Source of the DNA: Cycas panzhihuaensis
Lineage: Eukaryota > Cycadophyta
Assembly: GCA_023213395.1 (NCBI GenBank)
Contig: CM041465.1
Location: 237,839,741 to 237,903,740, forward strand
Reading direction: 5' to 3'
DNA length: 64,000 nt
Part shown: positions 22,240 to 32,980 of the stretch, in pieces
Layout of the letters: each line of letters opens with the position of its first letter
How positions within the stretch are numbered: the first letter of the stretch is position 1
Program-made: the position numbers and the translations under genes
Notes under the pieces: generated by a model
Told to the model about the DNA's origin: nothing
Seen by the model: only the letters and a program-made list of their open reading frames with translations
The model's database searches: none

Positions 22240-25200
22240 ATCTCCACCTTGACAATAATTTATCTGATACCTTTCCTAGACCATTTATCACCTTTTCTGC
22301 AAGCCAAGAGGAGTTAAACACCATTTGAACTTCTCTAATAGTACTTGTTTGGTGAATATATCAGCATAATTATGTTTTGTGTTAACCTTCTTAAGTGCAA
22401 CTCCACCTGCTTTCATAACCTGTCTAACAAAATGGTACTTAAGAGTAATATGCTTTATCCTACTATGATAAGTTGGATTCTTTGCTAAGTAAATGGCACT
22501 TTGATTATCACAAAATACCTTTACCTTTTCTTATTTCCTTCCAAGATCAACCAATAGACCCTATAACTAGATTGCTTCTTTATAAGCATATGCTATAACA
22601 ACATATTCAACTTCTATAGTTGATAATACAATTGTGCTCTGTAATTTTGACATCTAATTAACTGGATAATTTGTAAGAGTAAATACATAACTTGAAGTAG
22701 ACCTTCTCTTATCTAAATCTCCTATAAAGTCTAAATCAACATATCCATAAACTTGATTATCTGTACCTCTAAAGGTAATGCATAGTCACTTATACCTCTC
22801 AAATACCAAAGCACCCATTTCACTACTGCCCAATGTTCATTTCTTAGATTTTCCATAAACCTGCTAACTACATTGACTGTATGTGAAATGTTAGGTCTTG
22901 TATATACCATGGCATACATCAAACTTCTTACTTCACTAGTATAAGGTACACTATATATATAATCTTTTTCTTCTTCATTACTAGGACTCATACTAGAAGA
23001 AAGCTTAAAATAGGAAGCCAACGAGATACTCACTGGTTTCATATTTGCCATACCAAACTTGGTTAACACCTTGTCCATATATTTCTGCTATGATAATCAT
23101 AGCTTATTATTTTTCCTGAATCTATGTATCTCTATACCTAAGATTTATTTTACAACTCCTAGATCCTTCATATCAAAAGTCCTAACCAATTGAGACTTAT
23201 TGATTTCTACCATGCTCTTGCTTGCAACTAGCATGTCATCAACATACAATACCAAGATAATGAATAAGCCATTGTCTAAGAATTTAAAGTAAACACAATG
23301 ATCATACTTACTTCTTTTGAAATTTTAGTTCTCTATGAAGGCATCAAACTTCTTGTACCATTGCCTGGGTGATTGCTTCAAGCCATACAATGATTTCTTG
23401 AGCCTGTAAATAAGTCTTTTCCTACCATCTTGTACAAACCCTTCTGGTTGATCCATATAGATCTCCTCATCTAAATCTCCAATGCTAATAGAACTTGAAT
23501 TGAAACAAGTTTGACAACTGGTGAAAAGATCTCATAAAAGTCAATACTTGCTTTCTGTGTAAAGCCTTTAACCACTAGTCTTGCCTTGTATTTGTCAACC
23601 TTTCCATCAACATCTATTTTTTTCTTGAAAACCCACCTGCAACCAATAGTCTTTCTGCCATGTGGAAGTTATACCAAATTCCATGAATTATTTTTCTTCA
23701 AAGTATCTATCACTTCCTATATAGCCCTCTTCTACTTCTCACTATGGATATCATCTACTGCTTCCTAATAGCATGTAGGCTCACCATCATTAGAAACCAA
23801 AGCAATAGAAATATAAGGGTTGTACCTATTAGGTGGATGACTAACTCATGTAGATCTTCTAACAGTTTATGGAGGAGTGTCCATATACTCCTATAAATCT
23901 ACTATAAATTCATCTTCAGAAAGATCTTCCTACACTTCTATTTCCAAAAATGATTGGGTCTCAAGCTTGACCTATTGATATTCAACTTTTTACTCTTGTT
24001 TCACTTCAACTTCCACACTATCTAATTTTAGAAAGAAAGATTCATCAAATAAAACATCTTTGTTAATAGTGATTTGTGGGTAGTAGGATCCCACATCCTG
24101 TATCCCTTCACACCATCTCTATCACCATAGCCAACAAAGATACATCTCTTAGATTTTGGGTCTAACTTTGAACATTGACTTTTATTAGTTAAGGCATAAG
24201 TATCACAACCAAAAACTTTCAAATTTAAATAGTCACATGGATGTCCAGTCCACACCTCTTCAAGAATCTTGTAGTCTATTGCAAGTGATGGTGACCTATT
24301 TACCAAATAGCAAGTTATTTGAATAACTTCTATCAATAAGCCCTATTCCACTCCTGTATTACTTAGAGTGTCATACTTAAGAGTGTCATACTCATGCACT
24401 TAGTTATGCCATTCTACTGCAGAGTATAGCTAGTGGCCTTATGCCTTTTGATCTCAGCTTCTCTATAATATTTCTCAAACTCTAAGGAGTTAAACTCACC
24501 TCCATTGTCAGTTCTTAAATATTTAATTGACTTACCTGCGCTTTTCTCAACTAGAGCCTTGAACTACTTAAACACACTGAAAACTTCATATTTCCTTTTT
24601 TAAAAATTAAACTCGTACCTTTCTGGAGTAATCATCTATAAATGTGGCAAAGTATAATGATCCTCCATAAGATATTGTAGGGGATAATCCCCACACATCT
24701 GAATGTATATAATCCAAAACACCTTTGCTAGTGTGACTCCCTACTTTAAACCTTAGTCCACACTACTTTCCAAAAATACAATGTTTACAAAAACCTAAAT
24801 CTAAAAGTTGTAAGTTAGGGAGTAACTTATGGTTCATCAGCACCTTAAGTTCTCTCTCACTCATATGCCCAAGTCTCTGATGCCACAATTGAACTAGATA
24901 TTCTCTAGTCTTTGATGCTATAACTACATGGTTGACATTTGTACTTCCCACTAAAATGTAAAGGTTTCATTTCTTTAAGGCTTTCATAACAACTAAGGCA
25001 CCCTTTGATACCTTTAAGACTTCTTCATGACTTGTGAATTTATAACCACCTGAATCTAGTTCACCCAAGGAAATTAGATTCCTTTTCAGATTAGGTACAA
25101 ATTTAAATTTAGTTAATGTTCTCATTGCACCATCAAACATTTTAATTCTGATGCTACCAATGCCCACTATCTTACAAGAAACTTCATTTCCCATAAGCAC

Positions 25201-25368
25201 ATCACCACCATCAAGAGGTTGGTATGATGAAAACCAACTCTTGTGTAGACACAAGTGGTGTGAAGCACCTGAATCTAATAAAAAATCATGATGATAATGG
25301 GAAATATTATAAGCAACCAAGACATCATCATCTGTATCTTGATTTAACTCCACCTGATTAGCCTCCTT
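22240..25368 (-). pseudogene. C3 internal region (pol only; gag and PBS deleted)
   Basis: Reading leftward, the protease (25353-24967) has DFLLDSGASHHL. The integrase zinc MSERELKVLMNHKLL...CKHCIFGK follows at about 24951-24763. The integrase C-terminus NRSPSLAIDYKI, HPCDYLNLKVFGCDTYA and GYGDRDGVKGYRMWDP (24336-24028) is present here but absent from C1 and C2. RT has lost about 58 bp near 23480 compared with C4, which shifts the frame. RNase H decays after SDYALPLE. The whole gag and the PBS are missing, and protease sequence abuts LTRc at about 25368. Confidence 0.82.
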
Positions 25369-26014
25369 ATTGAGAAAATAAGGTCATAACCTTTAAATTG
25401 CCACCAAGATCTAAACTATTCTTGCAACTAGTTATAGGAATCAAAACTAAAATTTAACATGCAAGTTCTTGAACCAAAGATAAAATAATAAAATGAACAA
25501 GAAAGCCAAGCATCACATGTACACCTGATATAATGTGGTAAAAGCCTAACAGTGTACTAGGGAAACATCCATATAGGAAAGGTATCGATCTTTATTCTTA
25601 TAGAATGGAGAAAATATATATAATCTTATAACAAAGTGCTCACAGTAACAACAACCAGCTGCCTAACTCTACACAGTACATTGAACACTATCAACATAAT
25701 GAAAAATGCCCTAAATTAGGCTATATGAGAGGGCCATCCAAGGCATAAATCTTAACCATAGAATTTACGGTATTTTTGAGTGGATGACCCTAATTCTCTT
25801 TATAATTTAATATACTTTCCAGTGCTAAATTTTTGGGTCACGGGCATCACCCCTGAACCCTCTCTTTGTGGGGTCGTTCCATGCCCCCCACACCCCCTTG
25901 GCCAAGGGGGGCTCCCACCCCCCTTAGAACCCCCCGAGGAAGGATGGAGGGGAAACTGCACTACTAACATGTCAAAATTTTAGCTTCTAACCATTGTTGT
26001 CACATTACCTAACA
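25369..26014 (-). repeat. Array LTRc, shared by C3 (5', truncated edge) and C4 (3'), about 646 bp
   Basis: The left edge is TATTGAGAAAATAAGG, where the usual TGTTGAG has changed and merges with the last bases of C3 protease. The right edge is CCTAACA before the C4 PPT side. A G-rich block lies at 25870-25940. Confidence 0.8.
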
Positions 26015-28446
26015 ATCTCCACCTTGACAATAATTTACTTAGTACCTTTCCTGGACCCTTCATCACCTTTTCTGCAAGCCAAGAAAAGTCAAATACCATT
26101 TGAACTTCTCTAATAGTACTGGTTTTATAAACATATCAACATAATTTTATTTCATGTTAACCTTCTCAAGTGCCACTCCACCTTCTTCAATAACCTATCT
26201 AACAAAATGGTACTTAAGAGTAATATACTTTATCCTACTATGATAAGATGGATTCTTGGGTAGGTAAATAACACTTTGACTGTCACAAAATACCTTTACT
26301 TTTTCCTATTTCCTTCCAAGCTTATCCAATAGACCTTGTAACCAGATTACTTCTTTACAAGCATGTGCTGCAGTAATATATTTAGCTTTTGTAGTTGATA
26401 ATGTAATTGTGCTCTATAATTTTGACATCCAACTAACTAGACCATTTGCAAGAGTGAATACATAACCTGAAATAGACCTTCTCTTATCTAAATCTACTGT
26501 AAAGTCTGAATCAACATATCCATAAACTTGATGACCTGTACCTCCAAAGGTGATGCAATAGTAACTTGTGCATCTTAAATACTAAAGCATCCATTTCACT
26601 AATACCTAATGTTCCTTTCCTAGATTTGCCATAAACCTGCTAACTACACTAACTACATGTTAAATTTCAGGTCTTGTACATACCATGGCATACATCAAAC
26701 TTCCTACTGCACTAGCATAAGGCATAAGAGATATATAATGCTTTTCTTCTTCATTACTATGACTCATACACAAAGAAAGATTGAAATAGGAAGCCAGTGG
26801 GATACTCACTGGTTTCACATTTTCCATACCAGACCTAGTTAGTACCTTTTCCACATATTTCTACTATGATAACCATAGCTTACCATTTTTCATGTCTCTA
26901 TTTATCTCCATAGCTAAGATTTATTTTGTAGCTCCTAGATCCTTCATATCAAAAGTCCTAGCCAATTGAGGCTTTAACTTATTGATTTCTTTCATGCTCT
27001 TGCTTGCAACCAGCATGTCATCAATGTATAATACCAAGATAATGAATAAGCCATTGTCCATGAATTTAAAGCAAACACAATGATCATACTCACTTCTTTT
27101 GAAATTTTGACTCTCCATAAAGGCATCAAACTTCTTATACCATTGCCTACATGATTGCTTCAGGCCATACAATGATTTATTGAGCTTGCAAATAAGTCTT
27201 TTTTTGCCATTCTGTACAAACCCTTCTAGATGATCCATATAGATCTCCTCATCTAAATCTCCATGTAGAAAAGTTATTTTTACATCTAACTGCTACAACT
27301 CCAAATCAAGAGAAGCTACCAATGATAACAGCACTTGAATTGAAATAAGTTTGATAACTGGTGAAAAATTCTCATGAAAGTCAATACCCGCTTTCTGTGC
27401 AAAGCCTTTAGCCACCAGTCTTGCCCTATATTTGTCAACATTTCCATCAACATCTATTTTCATCTTAAAAACCCACTTACAACCAACAATCTTCCTACCA
27501 TGTGGAAGTTCTACCAAGTCTTATGAATTATTTTTCTTCAATGCATCTATCTCTTCCTGCATAGCCCTCTTCCACTTCTCACTATGGATATCATCTACTA
27601 CTTCTTGATAATATGTAGGCTCACCATCATTAGAAACCAAAGCAATAAAAGTAGACGAGCTGTACCTATCAGGTGGATGATTAACTTATGTAGATCTTCT
27701 AACTGTTGGAAGAGGAGTGTCCACATACTCTTGTAAATCTTTTGTAGATTCATCTTTAGAAAGATCTTCTCGCTCTTTTGATTCTAAAGATGGATGGGTT
27801 TTAAACTTGACTTGTTGATACTCATCTTTCTGCTCATGTTTCACTTCAACTTCTACATTGTCTGATTTTAGAAGGGGAGATTCATCAAATACAACATCTC
27901 TATTAATGGTGATTTTATGGGTAGTAGGATCCTATAACCTATATCCCTTCACACCATCTTTATCACCATAACCAACAAAGATACATTTCTTGGATTTTGG
28001 GTCTAACTTTGAACGTTTACTTTTATCAGTCCAGGCATAAGAATCACAACCAAAAACTCTCAAATTTGAATAGTCACATGGATGCCCAGTCCATACCTCT
28101 TCAGGAATCTTGTAGTCTATTGTAAGTGATGGTGACCTATTTACTAGATAGCAAGTTGTTTGAATAGGTTCTGCCCATAAGCTCTACTCCACTCTAGCAT
28201 TATTTAGCACGCTTTTTACTCTTTCTAAGAGTGTCCTATTCATGCGCTCAACAATGCCATTTTGCTATAGAGTATAACTAGTGGTCTTGTGTCTTTTGAT
28301 CCCAGCTTCTCTGTAATAGTTATTAAACTCCAAGGAGTTGAACTCACCTCCATTTTTAGTTCTTAAATATTTAATTAACTTACTAGTGTTGTTCTCAACT
28401 AGAGCCTTGAACTGCTTAAACACACTGAAAACTTTAGATTTCCTTT
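26015..28446 (-). pseudogene. C4 pol (integrase, RT, RNase H)
   Basis: Reading leftward from the integrase core (KVFSVFKQFKALVENNTSKL) the text runs through NRSPSLAIDYKI, HPCDYSNL, the linker to VELPHGRKIVGCKWVFKMKI, then HGDLDEEIYMD, SLYGLKQS and LYIDDML (about 27017-27031), ending in RNase H (VFCDSQSVIYL near 26300). It is the most complete copy of the integrase C-terminus to RT join. Protease and the integrase N-terminus are missing and replaced by the LTR fragment at 28447. Several stops are present. Confidence 0.82.
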
Positions 28447-28559
28447 TCCACACCCCCCATATCCCCCTTTGGAACCTACCTAGGAAAGTTGAGGGGGAAA
28501 CCACACTGCTAACATGTCAAAATTTTAGCCTCCAACCATTGTTGTCATATTACCTAATA
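28447..28559 (-). repeat. 113 bp LTR end embedded between C4 gag and integrase
   Basis: It matches the last about 113 bp (plus-strand order) of the other array LTRs, from the C-rich block to CCTAATA. It is fused directly to integrase on one side and to the end of gag on the other, with protease gone. One frame (28504-28265) runs from the LTR fragment into integrase. Confidence 0.8.
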
Positions 28560-29350
28560 CCTCCTTAGCAAGATCTTCCTTTTTCTAGAACTCCTTCCTT
28601 TTATAGCACTCTTTCTTAAGGTGACCTATCTTATGATAGTGTCGACATGTAAGCTTACTCTTCTTGCCGTTTGACTTTGACCTTGATGTGTCCCTAGAGC
28701 TTTGTCCTCTCTCAATTGTTCTACCCATTATTATCATAGCTTCTAATATGGAGGTTTCAAGACTAGACTTCCTCCTCACTTCTTCCATAAATAAAGCACA
28801 CACAACATAATCATAGTCTAATTCATCTGCAGTGCTAAAACTAATTGAGGTGATAATATTATCCTAGGATTTTGGTAATAAACATAACAAGGTAACAACC
28901 TTGTCCTCATCCTCAATCATGACATCGATACTAGCTAACTGATAAATCAAAGTATTGAAAACATTCAAATGATCAATAATTTTTGTACCTTTATTCATAA
29001 TGCGTACAGTTGCCTCTTCAAGTATATTTGATTCATCACTGATTTGGTCATATATAAGCCTTCCAACTGGGTCCATAATCCTATAGTTGTCTACTCCCCT
29101 ACGATGCTAAATAGAACTTCATCTACCAAGTATAATTGTATTATGCTAAGAGCCCTTTTATCTAGATCATTCCATTCATTATCGTCCATCCCTGCGGGTT
29201 TCTTTGATTTGCCTGCAAGAGCTTTGTACAAACCTTGTTATACTAGAATATCATATGCTTTCAAATTCTACAACTTAAAGTTGTTCTTACCATTAAATTT
29301 CTCTACCTCAAACTTTGCATTCGTCAGTTTCACTATTTGGTGTAGAGAAA
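28560..29350 (-). pseudogene. C4 gag pseudogene
   Basis: Blocks shared with C1 are MCALFMEEVRRKSSLETSIL, IERGQSSRDTSRSKS and IIDHLNVFNTLIYQLASIDV. The knuckle reads CRHYHKIGHLKKEC, so the second Cys has become Tyr. The C1 start position reads ATA. Several stops lie in the N-terminal half. Confidence 0.82.
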
Positions 29351-29390
29351 GCTGACACTAAAACCTTCACAAACTCACTACAAAAAAAGT

Positions 29391-29403
29391 GGCCCTGATA
29401 CTA
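29391..29403 (-). other. C4 primer binding site (tRNA-iMet)
   Basis: The plus-strand GGCCCTGATACTA is the initiator-Met PBS complement with two changes, two bases inside LTRd. Confidence 0.82.
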
Positions 29404-29405
29404 CT

Positions 29406-30047
29406 TGTTGAGAAGACAAGGCCCTAATAACCTGAAACCGCCACTAAGATCTAAACTATTCTTGCAACTAGTTATAGGAATTAAAACTGAAATTTAACAT
29501 ACAAGTCCTTAAAATAGAAATAATATAATAAAATGAATTAGAAAGCCAAAGCATCACATATACACCTGATATAACATGGTAAAACCCTAGCAGTGTGCTA
29601 GGGAAACATCCATATAGGAAATGTATCCATTTTTATTATCAAAGAATGAAGAAATGTATATAATCTGTAGTAGAATGCTCATAGTAATAATAACCAGTTG
29701 CCCAACTCTTCACAGTACATCCAATACATCGAACACTATCAGCATCATGAAAGAACACCCTAAATTGAGCTATATGAGAGAGTCATATAAGACACAAATC
29801 TCGACCATAGAATCTAGGGTATTTTGAGCGAACGACTTTGATTCTCTTTACAATTTAGTATGCTTTTTAGTGCTAGCTTTTTGGGTTAGGGGCTGTTGGG
29901 GAGAAGGGGTTCTAGCTCCCCCATACCACCCAGCCAAGGGGGGCTCTCGCCCCCCTTGGAACCCCCTGAGGAAGTTTAGGGGAGAAACTGCGCTATCATC
30001 GTGTAAAAATTTTAGCCTTCAAAATATTATTGTTACATTATCTAACA
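29406..30047 (-). repeat. Array LTRd (C4 5' LTR, 642 bp)
   Basis: It runs TGTTGAGAAG to ATCTAACA on the plus strand and forms the right edge of the array. The G-rich block is at 29880-29970. Confidence 0.87.
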
Positions 30048-31331
30048 TAGACCAGTATCCCTTTAGGGACTAGTAATCAAACTATTATGTGTGATCGATG
30101 TAATTGTAAAGGACACTTTATAAAAGATTACAAAACCATCACTTATAAGTTGGCCAAGTTCCAACCAAAATATAGAGCTCATAATGTTGAAGAAACTTGT
30201 AAAGAATCCTTTAGTGGTGTAGGTTTTGTATAAGCACACTTTCAAAAAATTGAGGGATCTTTAGCATCAAATGTCATTAATCAACCACAGAGATACTTTG
30301 AAGCTCAAATGTGGATATATCACTTGTGAATTCCCTTCACTAATGCCAAGACCTATTGGAATTACAAATAGCATTGCTTCAATCGATAGATAGTGGATCA
30401 TAGACACAGGAGCAACTCAATATATAATGTATAATCACAATCTATATCAAGCATTTAACTCAAATATTCAAAGAGTTATTCACATGGCTGATAAATCACA
30501 ACAATTTATTGAAGGAATTGATAACATTCGCTTAAAACTCCCAAGCTTAAGGGATTTTACATTACTTGATGTCTTATACATATCCAATCTCAAACAAAAC
30601 CTACTCTCCTTATCTACACTTGTCTCTTATGGATTTAATCTGAGTGTAACTTCAAATAACCAAAACTCTTAAGGTCATTTACCCTCTAATTGATCGAGTG
30701 GTCTTGATTGCACATCTCATTAGTAAACTCTTTTACTAAATAAATCTCCATCTTCTGAAGTACATTGTGCCAAAAACCCTTATATCAATGAAAAATTTAC
30801 ATTTAACACCATCCTGACCCATCCAACATTATCACCAGAAGCTCTTTGGCATGCTCAAATTATCTATGTTCATATTGATATACTTAAAAATTTTTGTAAT
30901 ACTCTCCTAAGTCTTCTAAAGTTCTCCTCCAAGCCCTTTAAATATAAGGCTTGTATCATCTCCAAATCTCATTAGTAATCCTTTCCCAAAAGTTAGTAGA
31001 AATCAAGCCATCCCTTACAATTAGTACACTCTAATCTATGTAGACCAATGCCTATTTATTTACTGAACAGCAAGTTATATTATATATCTTTTATTGATGA
31101 TTTCACTAAAGAAGTATAGGTAACTTTTCTATAGAAGAAAGATGAAGCCTTTCGTGTATTCAAAGAATTCAAAGCCTACACTAAAAAAGAGTCAGGCTAT
31201 TAACTTAAATGTCTTCAAACTTATAATGGTGACAAATATACCTCACATGAGTTTGAAAGCTACTTTCAAGACAATAGCATCAAACATCAAACAATAGTAG
31301 TAGGTACCCCACATTAAAATGGAGTTGCTGA
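30048..31331 (+). pseudogene. Copia element H, nucleocapsid, protease and integrase N-part
   Basis: It continues the gag left at 10393. The knuckle is CDRCNCKGHFIKDY (about 30090), with the final Cys now Tyr. Protease is WIIDTGATQYIMYN (about 30393), with DTGA intact, followed by LYISNLKQNLLSLSTLVSYG. The pre-integrase block is PEALWHAQIIYVHID. The integrase core reads ISFIDDFTKEV and HEFESYFQDNSIKHQT, and the text stops at the NGVAD block where the 31332-37521 element enters. It is broken by many stops and a few frame changes. Confidence 0.72.
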
Positions 31332-31374
31332 TGTTGGAAAAAATAATAGAGCTAAACTAAGCTCTAATACCAAA

Positions 31375-31784
31375 TATTGGAAATAAAATATTATAAGAGA
31401 ACAGGGCACAACATATACAAAAATTATATAGATCAATATTTCATCATAGTATCATAGCTTTAATATGAAAGTACTTTGTATTCAATCCATATTGGAGTGA
31501 AGAGAGTTACAAATTTCCTAATAAGGGCAGTGTCTAAAGACACCAAGGTTGCACACCCCTCAATATTTATAATTTTGGGAGAGGAGGGAAACTCCTCAAC
31601 CCCTAAAATTTAAATTACAATAAAATAATACTATCTTAACTCAAAGTAAACTTAACTCAAATTAACATTAACTTACCTTAACTTACTTACACATGTTGAG
31701 GACCCACATGTGTAAATTGAAGACGATGAGGTATGCTCGCCTGATTGGAAGGTGGGAGTGGAGTGATGATGATTAACTCCAATA
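31375..31784 (-). repeat. Left (3') LTR, 410 bp
   Basis: It reads TATTGGAAATAAAAT to AACTCCAATA on the plus strand and is colinear with 37112-37521. The PPT, complement CTCCCCCTTAATGG, lies at about 31787-31800. Confidence 0.87.
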
Positions 31785-32049
31785 TTCTCCCCCTTAATGG
31801 TCATCATGAATACTTATACCTTCTCTTTAAACTTATAGAATTTGTGTTTGAGAAAAACATTAAGATTCTGATCTTTATCAACTCTTCTCATCCTTATAGC
31901 CACATATGTCTCTTTACCATAGAATGATGTAAAAAAACTATAAGTAAATGATGCTTGATTTGTACAAAAAAGAATAGCTGCAACTTTGACTTTAACTTCT
32001 AAAAATTTAACTTTGATTGTCATATCATTAGGTCTCTTTTCTATCATAT

Positions 32050-32459
32050 TATAAGATTCATTCTCCCCCTCAAATGGAGGATCAGGTGCTTGTGTAGTAA
32101 GTTGGTCTTACATTTGATCTAAATCTTTATGGGTGTTGTCATTATGATTCACCTATTCTGTCACCTGTCTTATATGCTCATCAAAAATATCATCAAATAC
32201 GTTGAGAGTATCTCCCCCATAAGTGGAAATCAATACATCCCAAACAGATTTAGAAGTTATTAATTTAAAATTTTTTGAAAATACATAATCATTTATAGTG
32301 AAAAATAATAAACCTAAAACTTCATTATCTTTTTTAATATTTTCTTTAATACTGAGATCACATTCATATTGCAAGTATTTCAAAAGATAATGTACAATAA
32401 AATAGTCTTGTGCCATAGAGAGAAATTTTGCCCATCTAATATAGGAAATTATGCCATTT
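32050..32459 (-). pseudogene. Copia-type gag relic in the non-autonomous element
   Basis: Reading leftward from 32459 are PILDGQNFSLWHKTILLYII and, after a frame change, LQYECDLSIKENIKKDNEVL, TINDYVFSKNFKLITSKSVW and DVLISTYGGDTL. The pattern of a start near DGxNFSLW, a central TSKxxWDxL and then YGG is that of copia gag (UBN2-type). It is about 120 residues, against several hundred with a zinc knuckle in full gags. No knuckle and no pol follow. Confidence 0.6.
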
Positions 32460-32934
32460 TATCAAAAAATTTTACTACATAAAAGTATGCTTTTATCAAA
32501 TTAAAGAAGTCAATGAGTTAATAAACATATATAATTTTAAATAACCTTTTTTTGAAAGAGATGTAATGCCCTTTGAAAATGAATGAACTAAATGCAACCT
32601 TTATAGGTGCAATAAAGAAATAAACTTTTCAATAATGATAAATACTTTCAATATATGTATGCCTTTGGAAAGTATATGAACTAAGCATAATAAGGAAATG
32701 ATTCTTTCAATAATGATAAAAATAACTTTTCAATAAATATGTCTTTCAAATAAACTTTCAAATAAAATGAATATAAGAGCAAATTTGAATGTAATAAATA
32801 TCTTAAGCAAATCTAAAATAAACTTTGATGAAGAAAAGAATAATCCTTAACCTTTTGATTCTTCAAATGAATAAATGTAAACTCTCAATGCAATAAATCC
32901 TTAGCCTTAATGATAATATATAATGCTGAAGAAA

Positions 32935-32937
<3 letters not shown>

Positions 32938-32977
<40 letters not shown>
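32938..32977. repeat. (TA)n microsatellite
   Basis: About 20 uninterrupted TA units lie in the AT-rich interior of the non-autonomous element. Shorter TA runs occur at 35923-35941 and 45365-45386. Confidence 0.9.

Positions 32978-32980
<3 letters not shown>

Larger units (their letters stand above)
10394..30047 (-). mobile_element. LTR-sharing tandem array of three Tnt1-like copia elements (C2-C3-C4)
   Basis: On the minus strand the order is LTRd, C4 internal, LTRc, C3 internal, LTRb, C2 internal, LTRa. Neighbouring internal regions share one LTR: each inner LTR has the PPT side (AATCTCCACCTT) on its right and PBS or gag-side sequence on its left. The array splits copia H between its gag body and its zinc knuckle. 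Element E is nested in C2. The immediate outer pentamers differ, but AGACCA occurs 2 bp outside each end (10386-10391 and 30049-30054). Confidence 0.8.
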
